Shown here one piece after another: positions 1 through 5,553 of a DNA stretch of 5,553 nucleotides (within the stretch, counting starts at the first letter, position 1; each line of letters begins with the position of its first letter). The notes beneath the pieces are model-generated. The model searched no databases, had not been told where the DNA came from, and saw only the letters and a program-made list of their open reading frames with translations. The stretch spans positions 1 through 5,553 of the forward strand of contig JAUUNJ010000195.1 of assembly GCA_030844625.1 (NCBI GenBank), read 5' to 3'. The stretch comes from Roseburia sp. (GTDB lineage: Bacteria; Bacillota; Clostridia; Lachnospirales; Lachnospiraceae). Position numbers and translations under genes: made by a program.

Positions 1-1
1 T

Positions 2-511
2 ACAAGAATAATTATTGGCACATTTATTATTGGTATTATCGGTCTGATGGCAATTGGATTTGCAGAAGATTTGAGTACTATAAAAAAAAGTAATGAGGCA
101 AAAGTATATGAGTTTAGTTCAGAGGAAGTATATAATCAGTTTAAAAAGTTATATAATCATGACAAATATAATTCGTATATAATTACTGAATTCACAAATG
201 ATACATTAATTACAAGGGATCTCTTGGCAGATAGTACAGGGGTATTCTCTTTTGAAAGTGATGAGGAACTTAATGATTTTGTGAAGAACAAAACAATGGG
301 AAAAGATGTTTATGTTCCGATGTTGGGGGATGAATGTAAATTTGATGACAGTAATATGAGTGTAAAGTATAAAACAGCAATTACTGAAAATGAGAGAATA
401 GAAGTACAACAGGATAGGCATAAAATTGGTATGGTTATTTGGCACATATGGATAAATATATGTATATCATTTAGTGTGTTATATGGATGGAAAAAACAGA
501 GTAGTAAATAA
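2..511 (+). CDS. Membrane protein of unknown function, 5' end outside the window
   Basis: I do not recognise a family. The reading frame is open from base 2 to the TAA at 509-511, giving 169 visible residues. The first ATG inside the window (base 47) falls within a hydrophobic stretch (about residues 2-19 of the fragment) and has no Shine-Dalgarno sequence, so the true start probably lies upstream. After this membrane segment comes a hydrophilic, acidic domain of about 115 residues. A second hydrophobic segment follows (about residues 141-161, rich in Ile and Trp), then a short basic tail, WKKQSSK. By the positive-inside rule the tail is cytoplasmic, both termini are inside, and the acidic domain faces outward. 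The last 29 bases overlap the protease gene if that gene starts at 483, which suggests translational coupling. Being a substrate, inhibitor or folding partner of the protease is conceivable but is inference only. Confidence 0.6.
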   Translation, partial: TRIIIGTFIIGIIGLMAIGFAEDLSTIKKSNEAKVYEFSSEEVYNQFKKLYNHDKYNSYIITEFTNDTLITRDLLADSTGVFSFESDEELNDFVKNKTMGKDVYVPMLGDECKFDDSNMSVKYKTAITENERIEVQQDRHKIGMVIWHIWINICISFSVLYGWKKQSSK

Positions 512-520
512 GAAAAATTT
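479..520 (+). repeat. Imperfect direct repeat, copy 1 (protease start)
   Basis: This copy spans the end of the membrane-protein gene and the start of the protease gene. Aligned without gaps to 1415-1456 it matches at 34 of 42 positions by hand count. The longest identical block is AGTAGTAAATAA apart from its first bases, and both copies begin TTATATG. In the protease frame it reads MDGKNRVVNKKNL; in the upstream gene's frame it reads LYGWKKQSSK then stop. Some of the match reflects A-rich sequence. Confidence 0.55.
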
Positions 521-1409
521 AATAAAAATTATTGTATCGGCTTGTGGTATGATCGTGATTATAGTAATACTATTGCTGCTGATTGGTAATCGTAGCGATG
601 ATGAAAAGCGTAATATTGTTCATCGCAGACAGTGGTGGTTAAAAAGTATCAATTGGGATCATGACAGAGATACTTATACAGGCAGAGGAATTACAGTTGC
701 TGTTGTCGATACGGGTGTTGATGAGAACACGGTTGAAATAAAAGACAAGATTAAAAAGGAAATTTCTGTTTTAGATTCAGAAGACAAAGGTGATACTACT
801 CATGGTACTGCTGTTTGTGGGATAATTGCAGGAACTTCATTTACTTCAAAAGGAGTTAGTGGTATTGCAGATAATGTGTCAATTATATCAGTCGATATTA
901 CTAACGATAAAGAAGGAATAATAGAAGTCGATGATCTTGTTGAAGGAATCCAAATTGCAATTGATCATAAGGTTGATATTATTAATATTAGTGTTGGCTG
1001 TTTAGAAAATTCTGAAAAGTTGAAAAATGTAGTTAATGAAGCAATGCATAATGATATTATTGTTGTAGCATCAGCAGGAAATTATATGGAGGATAGTATT
1101 TTGTATCCCGCCGCATATGATAGTGTAATTGCAGTCGGTGGCGTGGATAAAGATGGAGAGAGGATATCTCCAGTAGGGAAACTGAAAAAATCAATTGTTT
1201 ATCTTCCTGGAGAAAGTATAGTAGCACCAATTGGGAATGGGAAGTATGCTGGCTGTGAGGGAACATCTTTTTCCACTGCGATGTGTACAGGGTTAATTGC
1301 GTTGTTACTTGAAAAAAATAATGATAAGGAATCTGTAATAGAATATATGAAAAAAATAAATTTAAAAAAAACAATGGATTTTAAAGAAATAGTAAGTAAT
1401 TATCCATAA
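483..1409 (+). CDS. Membrane-anchored S8 family (subtilisin-like) serine protease
   Basis: This is a subtilase of 308 residues from the ATG at 483; a GTG at 474 in the same frame would add three. The start is uncertain because neither codon has a clear Shine-Dalgarno sequence, and the ATG overlaps the upstream gene by 29 bases. Numbering from the ATG, a basic N-terminus precedes one membrane segment (about 15-34), acting as a signal anchor that places the catalytic domain outside the cell. The domain starts near residue 51 (QWWLKSINWD, typical of mature subtilases). Catalytic residues are Asp76 in VAVVDTGVD, His107 in THGTAVCGIIAG and Ser262 in GTSFSTAMCTG; Asn200 in SAGN is the oxyanion-hole residue. 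Only about 16 residues separate membrane and catalytic domains, so there is no inhibitor_I9-type propeptide. The Pro common after the catalytic Ser (GTSMATP) is Ala here. Four cysteines lie in the catalytic domain. The substrate is unknown; maturation of a surface protein or peptide is plausible. Confidence 0.88.
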   Translation: MDGKNRVVNKKNLIKIIVSACGMIVIIVILLLLIGNRSDDEKRNIVHRRQWWLKSINWDHDRDTYTGRGITVAVVDTGVDENTVEIKDKIKKEISVLDSEDKGDTTHGTAVCGIIAGTSFTSKGVSGIADNVSIISVDITNDKEGIIEVDDLVEGIQIAIDHKVDIINISVGCLENSEKLKNVVNEAMHNDIIVVASAGNYMEDSILYPAAYDSVIAVGGVDKDGERISPVGKLKKSIVYLPGESIVAPIGNGKYAGCEGTSFSTAMCTGLIALLLEKNNDKESVIEYMKKINLKKTMDFKEIVSNYP

Positions 1410-1414
1410 AAGCG

Positions 1415-1456
1415 TTATATGAAAAGAAAAAAGAAAGTAGTAAATAAAAGTAATTT
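1415..1456 (+). repeat. Imperfect direct repeat, copy 2 (just after the protease stop)
   Basis: This is the partner of the copy at 479-520 and begins six bases after the protease stop codon. It contains a 13-codon reading frame at 1419-1460, MKRKKKVVNKSNL, which resembles the protease N-terminus. The other frame reads LYEKKKESSK then stop, which resembles the C-terminus of the upstream membrane protein. It therefore looks like the junction of a second membrane-protein/protease pair whose remaining parts are gone. I see no further protease-like sequence after it, so I do not call a gene here. Confidence 0.5.
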
Positions 1457-1467
1457 GTAGTATGTAT

Positions 1468-1541
1468 AAAAAACCAGAGTAAATAGTGTCAACATTGTTA
1501 GCGTATGATCTAACATTAAGACATGTTTCCTCTGGTTTTTT
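1468..1541. terminator. Long imperfect hairpin, probable bidirectional Rho-independent terminator
   Basis: The outer stem is 12 perfect base pairs: 1468-1479 (AAAAAACCAGAG) with 1530-1541 (CTCTGGTTTTTT). It continues inward after one mismatch as 1481-1490 with 1520-1528, which includes one G-U pair and one bulged G. After an internal loop it ends in a 6-bp stem, TGTTAG (1496-1501) with CTAACA (1510-1515), around an 8-base loop. The T run at 1536-1541 would end plus-strand transcripts from the protease gene, and the A run at 1468-1473 gives the same signal on the minus strand. It is longer and more layered than a usual terminator, so it could also be a small mobile hairpin element or a structured RNA. 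Confidence 0.7.
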
Positions 1542-1621
1542 GCTGCTGAAAGTTTGCTGTAAATAATTCATAAAGAGGGGTTCACAAAGAAAACACAATT
1601 AAAACTAATTAAATACACAAA

Positions 1622-1650
1622 TTGAAAATATACTATTTATTGGTTATTAA
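1622..1650 (+). promoter_or_regulatory. Candidate sigma-A-type promoter for the ABC operon
   Basis: TTGAAA at 1622-1627 (five of six to TTGACA) is followed after 17 bases by TATTAA at 1645-1650 (four of six to TATAAT). This would start transcription near 1657 and leave a leader of only about 16 bases. A competing -10 is TATACT at 1629-1634 (five of six), but it has no good -35 box. In DNA this AT-rich such matches are expected by chance, so this is only a candidate. Some promoter is likely here, because the strong hairpin upstream should separate this operon from the protease gene. Confidence 0.3.
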
Positions 1651-1661
1651 AAAGGACAAAC

Positions 1662-1669
1662 AGGAGGTG
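1662..1669 (+). promoter_or_regulatory. Strong Shine-Dalgarno sequence for the ABC ATPase
   Basis: AGGAGGTG lies with its AGGAGG core six bases before the ATG at 1674. It fixes that start and contrasts with the absence of any clear site before the protease gene. Confidence 0.85.
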
Positions 1670-1673
1670 CATA

Positions 1674-2810
1674 ATGAGTGTAATCGAGATTGAAAATCTT
1701 GTGAAGACTTACGGTGAAAATGTGGCAGTGAATGACTTAAGCCTGAACATCGAAAAAGGAAAGGTTTATGGATTTTTAGGCCCTAATGGAGCGGGAAAAT
1801 CAACAACCATGAATATAATCACAGGATATATTGGAGCGACAAAGGGAACGGTAAGGATTGGTGGACACGATATTTTTAAGGAACCGGAACAGGCGAAAAA
1901 ATGTGTGGGATATCTTCCGGAAATGCCGCCTCTGTATCAGGATATGACTGTAAGGGAATATCTCGGATTTGTGGCAGAACTTAAACAGATACCAAAGAAA
2001 TCCAGAGAAAGAGATATTGTGGATGCTTTGGAAAAAACGAAAACCACACAGGTAGAGGGAAGGCTGATTAAGAATCTCTCAAAAGGTTATAAACAGAGAG
2101 TGGGAATTGCCCAGGCACTGATCGGAATGCCGGAGGTGATTATTCTTGATGAACCTACTGTGGGACTTGATCCGAAACAGATTATTGAGATAAGACAGTT
2201 GATTAAAGAACTGGGCAGGAAACATACAGTAATTTTAAGTTCTCATATTCTTTCAGAAATCAGTGAAGTATGCGATTATATTTTTATTATTTCACAGGGA
2301 AAGCTGGCAGCCAGTGGAACGGAAAAGGAACTGGTAGAGCAGATGGCTGGAGAAAATATTCTGAACGTGGAAATAAAAGGGAAAAAAGACAAAGTCTCCG
2401 ATGTCATAAACAGCATTGATGGGATTCAGAATGTTGCTTACGAAAAATCGGATTATAAAGACAGTACAAAGCTGACAATTAATAGCGAAAGAGGTATAGA
2501 CATCAGAGAAAAACTGTTTTATGCCTGTGCGGAAGCGAAAATGCCCATAATCAGCATGAACTTCAAACAGAAGACTCTTGAAGATATATTCATCGAACTG
2601 ACAAAGGAGTATACGGTACCCGCAAAAAAGAAAAAAAGTATATTATCTGTCAGAAAAAGCGATGATACCGATACAATCACCCGGGAAGATATTGACAGGG
2701 AATTGGAAGCATTGGAATCGGTAAAAAATACCGGGGATGTTGACGTTGATAATTCCCAAATACAACAACAAAGTGAAGAAAATGAAGAGAGCCAGGAGGT
2801 AAATGATTAA
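1674..2810 (+). CDS. ABC transporter ATP-binding protein (GldA / ABC-2 type)
   Basis: This is the cytoplasmic ATPase that should energise the permease encoded next. It has 378 residues. Visible motifs are Walker A GPNGAGKST (36-44), GYLPE (79-83, with Glu at the usual Q-loop Gln, as is common in this subfamily), signature LSKGYKQR (135-142, in place of LSGGQ), Walker B VIILDEP (155-161), D-loop GLDP (164-167) and the switch His191 in SSHIL. The LSKGY signature and the C-terminal DUF4162-like region (about 226-310, ending in TLEDIFIELT) are typical of GldA/CcmA-type ATPases of ABC-2 exporters. Beyond that, residues 315-378 form an extra tail: a short basic run (KKKK, 318-321) and then about 50 mostly acidic and polar residues, probably disordered. 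The start is set by AGGAGGTG at 1662-1669. The stop TAA shares its last base with the next gene's ATG. The family call is firm; the transported substrate cannot be read from the sequence. Confidence 0.95.
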   Translation: MSVIEIENLVKTYGENVAVNDLSLNIEKGKVYGFLGPNGAGKSTTMNIITGYIGATKGTVRIGGHDIFKEPEQAKKCVGYLPEMPPLYQDMTVREYLGFVAELKQIPKKSRERDIVDALEKTKTTQVEGRLIKNLSKGYKQRVGIAQALIGMPEVIILDEPTVGLDPKQIIEIRQLIKELGRKHTVILSSHILSEISEVCDYIFIISQGKLAASGTEKELVEQMAGENILNVEIKGKKDKVSDVINSIDGIQNVAYEKSDYKDSTKLTINSERGIDIREKLFYACAEAKMPIISMNFKQKTLEDIFIELTKEYTVPAKKKKSILSVRKSDDTDTITREDIDRELEALESVKNTGDVDVDNSQIQQQSEENEESQEVND

Positions 2811-5035
2811 TGCTTGCAATTTATAAAAAGGAATTAAAATCATATTTTACATCGGTTATTGCCTGCCTGTTTATTGCGGTTACGACTTTGATATCCGGCA
2901 TATTTTTTGTGTATTATAATTTAACCAACGGAATGACACAGATGTATCCGGCATATGAGTGCCTGTTTATACTTGTATTTACAGTGCCGATTCTTACCAT
3001 GAAAATTATTGCAGATGAGAGAAGGCAGAAAACAGATCAGCTTATTCTAACGGCACCGGTTTCAGTGGGAAAAATTGTAATAGGTAAATTTTTTGCTCTG
3101 GTTACAATATTTGCAATACCTGTGCTGATTATGTGCCTGTATCCGATTATTTTGTCCAGTTTTGGTACAATGCCATGGAAAACGGCATATACAAGTTTAC
3201 TGGGACTTTTCCTGTATGGAGTGGCATTGATTGCTATCGGAATCTTTATCTCATCCATTACGGAAAGTCAGGTTATTTCAGCAATTTTGAGTATTGTGGT
3301 ATTATTACTGGGATATCTTATGAGTTCACTGACTGGTATGATTTCAGCAAATGGAAACGTACTGACCAAGATTTTGAGCTGTTTTGATTTATATACTCCG
3401 GTGCAGAATTTTATGAATGGAGTAATACAGCTTTCGGATGTAGTATATTATGTTACACTTACTGTGTTATTCTTGTTTTTAACATGCCAGTCCATCCAAA
3501 AGAGAAGATGGAATGTATCAAAAAAGAATGTAGGAACAGGAATATTCAGTGTAAGTTTTATTGCAATTGCTGTTGCGCTTACTGTGTTTGTAAATCTTGT
3601 GGCAGGTACGGTAACTACAAATACAAGCTGGGCATCTCTTGATATGACGGAAACCTCATTATATTCCATCACCAGTGATACAAAGAGCATGCTGAAAAAA
3701 CTGGACAAAGATATTACACTGTATGTAATGGCAGCAAAAAATAGTGCGGACAGTACTATAAAACAGACATTAAGCAGATATTCCAGTGCCTCAAAGCACA
3801 TTAAGGTTGAGTATAAGGACACAACAGTATATCCGAATTTTTATAAAGAATATACAGATGAAACACCTACAGCAGGAAGTATTATTGTTGTAAATGAATC
3901 CACAAAGAAATCTAAGGTTGTGGATTACAATGATATTTACGTTGCGGATTATAGTTCCTATTATTATACGGGACAGAGCAGTTACAGCTCCTATGATTGT
4001 GAAGGACAGTTGGACAGTGCAATTTCATATGTTCAGTCTGAAAACACTTATACCATATATCAGATTGAAGGTCATGATGAGGCATCTTCAGATTCCCAGA
4101 ATTTTGGAACTTATGAGAATTTAAAAGAAACAATAGAGAAGTATAACTGTGAAATAGAAACAATTAAGCTTCCAAGTGTAGATAAAATTACACCAGATGA
4201 ATGTTCTGCACTTCTTATTTTAGGACCGGAAAAAGATTATACAGAGGATGAGGCAAAGAAAGTTATCGATTACCTCAATTCAGGCGGAAAAGCCATTATT
4301 GGTCTTGAAAACATAGCGAGTCAGGGAACGGATAAACCTAACTTTGAATCTATACTGAAAGAATTTAATATTTCAGTTAAAAATGGAATCATAGCAGAAA
4401 ATGATACATCCTATTATTCAGCTCAGTATGGTCCGTGGTATGCCTTTGCAGATGGTAAGGCGGGATATGCTTCCGATCTTACAAGTTATGTGTTTGTACC
4501 ATATACAATGGGAATGAAAGTCAACGATGAAGATAATACAGATGTAACGTATACTGCATTGGCAAGTACTACAGAATCATCGGTATTAAAGACAGATGCT
4601 GCTAATGCAACATCTTATGAGAAAGAAAAAGGAGACGTTTCAGGACCCTTTGATGTTATTGTATCAGCAAGCAAGATGCTGACATCCGAAGATGATTCAA
4701 AAGAAGATGAAAGTACAGATGACAGCGATACAGACAGTACCGCGGAAAATACAAAAACAGCAGATATACTTGTGTTTGGCTCTGTTTATGCTCTTTCAGA
4801 CACCATGGATGATATTGTGTCTCAGTCCAACACACAGGTAGTTAATAATGCATTGAAAGATTATATTGATACAGAAGTACAGACTGTTTCTGTGCCGGCA
4901 AAGAGTCTTTCTGCTTCACAACTTACAGTTACAGAATCAGGCAGCAGATTGTTTGGAATACTTATTTCAATTGTGGCACCTGTATTAATACTTGCAGCAG
5001 GGATTATTGTTTGGGTTAGAAGGAGAAGAAAATAA
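2810..5035 (+). CDS. ABC-2 permease fused to a GldG-like (ABC_transp_aux) extracytoplasmic domain
   Basis: This 741-residue protein joins what are two proteins, GldF and GldG, in Flavobacterium. Residues 1-230 are an ABC-2 permease with about six membrane segments (near 12-36, 50-66, 94-117, 127-150, 154-176 and 211-227); ADERRQKTDQLILTAPVS (68-85) is its coupling-type loop. A seventh segment (245-267) leads into the GldG-like domain (about 270-705), which opens with SLDMTETSLYSITSDT (276-291) and contains IEGHDEASS (419-427), matching the GldG GHxE region. A final segment (713-734) and the basic end RRRRK anchor it. The large domain should lie outside the cell. Residues 373-395 are rich in Tyr, and 626-647 form a Ser/Asp/Glu/Thr insert, probably a linker. 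AGGAGG at 2794-2799 precedes the ATG by ten bases, and TAATG overlaps join it to both neighbours. The fusion is common in Clostridia; its cargo is unknown. Confidence 0.9.
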   Translation: MLAIYKKELKSYFTSVIACLFIAVTTLISGIFFVYYNLTNGMTQMYPAYECLFILVFTVPILTMKIIADERRQKTDQLILTAPVSVGKIVIGKFFALVTIFAIPVLIMCLYPIILSSFGTMPWKTAYTSLLGLFLYGVALIAIGIFISSITESQVISAILSIVVLLLGYLMSSLTGMISANGNVLTKILSCFDLYTPVQNFMNGVIQLSDVVYYVTLTVLFLFLTCQSIQKRRWNVSKKNVGTGIFSVSFIAIAVALTVFVNLVAGTVTTNTSWASLDMTETSLYSITSDTKSMLKKLDKDITLYVMAAKNSADSTIKQTLSRYSSASKHIKVEYKDTTVYPNFYKEYTDETPTAGSIIVVNESTKKSKVVDYNDIYVADYSSYYYTGQSSYSSYDCEGQLDSAISYVQSENTYTIYQIEGHDEASSDSQNFGTYENLKETIEKYNCEIETIKLPSVDKITPDECSALLILGPEKDYTEDEAKKVIDYLNSGGKAIIGLENIASQGTDKPNFESILKEFNISVKNGIIAENDTSYYSAQYGPWYAFADGKAGYASDLTSYVFVPYTMGMKVNDEDNTDVTYTALASTTESSVLKTDAANATSYEKEKGDVSGPFDVIVSASKMLTSEDDSKEDESTDDSDTDSTAENTKTADILVFGSVYALSDTMDDIVSQSNTQVVNNALKDYIDTEVQTVSVPAKSLSASQLTVTESGSRLFGILISIVAPVLILAAGIIVWVRRRRK

Positions 5036-5553
5036 TGAAAAAGCAGTTAATTCAGTTTGGAGTAGTTATTGTGATTCTGGTCTTGTGTATTGGAGGATAT
5101 TTTGGAATTTCAAAATATTTTTCTGATAAAGAAGAGGATGAAAAAGCGGATACAGTAGTTGCTTTTGAATTAGAAGACTATAAAAATGCAACAGCGGTCT
5201 CCTATCTTAATTCAGGAGAGCAGATAAGTCTATCAAAAAAGAATGGAACGTGGGCATACTCAGAGGATGCCTCTGTAAATCTGAGCAGCAGTGTTATTGA
5301 AGGAGAGATGCTGGCTCAGCTTGCCAGTGTGGAAGCAGTTCAGAAAATTGATAAACCGGAGGATATTACCCAGTATGGCTTTGAAACCAATGAAAAGGGA
5401 AGCATGGAACCGGCAACGAATACAATTGTAGTTGTTGATCGTGACGGTAATACTCATACTCTTTATATTGGAAATCAGAATCCATATGATTCCTCTCAGT
5501 ACTATATGATGGTGGAAGGTGATGACAATGTATATGTGACAGACAGCATATTG
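5035..5553 (+). CDS. DUF4340 domain protein, membrane-anchored, 3' end outside the window
   Basis: The frame is open from the ATG at 5035 to the window edge, giving 173 residues with no stop. AAGGAG at 5020-5025 lies nine bases upstream, and the ATG overlaps the previous stop by one base (TAATG), so it is co-translated with the permease gene. The N-terminus, MKKQ plus a hydrophobic segment (about 6-27), is a signal anchor, so the rest should be extracytoplasmic. A charged linker (about 31-38) precedes the domain. The pattern of short beta-strand stretches, including SLSKKNGTWAYS (65-76), TLYIGNQNP (141-149), YYMMVEGDDNVY (155-166), resembles DUF4340. That family is commonly encoded directly after GldA and GldG-type genes, which supports the call. 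It has no assigned biochemical role; an accessory part of the ABC complex on the outer face is the likely reading. Confidence 0.85.
   Translation, partial: MKKQLIQFGVVIVILVLCIGGYFGISKYFSDKEEDEKADTVVAFELEDYKNATAVSYLNSGEQISLSKKNGTWAYSEDASVNLSSSVIEGEMLAQLASVEAVQKIDKPEDITQYGFETNEKGSMEPATNTIVVVDRDGNTHTLYIGNQNPYDSSQYYMMVEGDDNVYVTDSIL

Noticed and set aside
2..1409. Lantibiotic or peptide-maturation cluster built on the subtilase
   Set aside because: I found no precursor peptide, modification enzyme or peptidase-containing exporter in the window; only the protease would fit, which is not enough.
1496..1515. TGTTAG/CTAACA inverted repeat as a repressor operator
   Set aside because: It sits at the tip of the larger hairpin and over 150 bases before the next gene start, so it is better explained as the inner stem.
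1362..1598. Minus-strand reading frame of 78 codons across the intergenic region
   Set aside because: It runs through both arms of the hairpin, overlaps the protease 3' end, has no Shine-Dalgarno site before its ATG, and encodes low-complexity Phe/Ile/Tyr-rich sequence from complementing A-rich DNA.
3133..3387. Plus-strand frame of 84 codons inside the permease gene
   Set aside because: It is an out-of-frame shadow of the permease membrane segments.
3448..3822. Minus-strand reading frame of 124 codons within the permease gene
   Set aside because: It lies wholly inside a well-supported gene with recognisable motifs on the plus strand and has no family features of its own.
1674..5035. Gliding motility locus
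   Set aside because: The homology is to GldA and GldF/GldG, but no other gliding or type IX secretion genes are present and such ABC operons are common in non-gliding Clostridia.

Overview
The window looks like chromosome from a low-GC, Gram-positive anaerobe of the Clostridia, most likely a Lachnospiraceae-type gut bacterium. The grounds are the AT-rich sequence, strong AGGAGG ribosome-binding sites, and a gene set (ABC ATPase, ABC-2 permease fused to a GldG-like domain, DUF4340 protein) that I associate with that group. The taxonomic call is inference. All five genes lie on the plus strand.

Left part (bases 1 to about 1410): the 3' end of an unrecognised membrane protein, with a membrane segment at each end and an acidic outward-facing domain between them. 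Its end overlaps the start of a small membrane-anchored S8 (subtilisin-like) protease. The protease has a complete Asp/His/Asn/Ser active site but no room for an N-terminal propeptide. The two may form a coupled surface module. This part is markedly more AT-rich than the rest.

Middle (1410-1673): no convincing gene. It holds a second, imperfect copy of the sequence at the protease gene's start (42 nt, 34 matches), then a 74-nt hairpin with A and T tracts that probably terminates transcription in both directions, then an AT-rich leader with a weak promoter candidate and a strong ribosome-binding site.

Right part (1674-5553): three tightly packed genes, each pair overlapping by one base (TAATG). 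They encode an ABC ATPase of the GldA/ABC-2 type, a 741-residue protein joining an ABC-2 permease to a GldG-like extracytoplasmic domain, and a DUF4340 protein cut off by the window end. Together they should form a membrane ABC complex with a large outer-face domain and an anchored accessory protein. The cargo, or the mechanical role, is unknown. Homologues of the first two (GldA, GldF, GldG) take part in gliding in Flavobacterium, but nothing here suggests gliding.

I saw no tRNA, rRNA, CRISPR array, insertion sequence or recognisable riboswitch.
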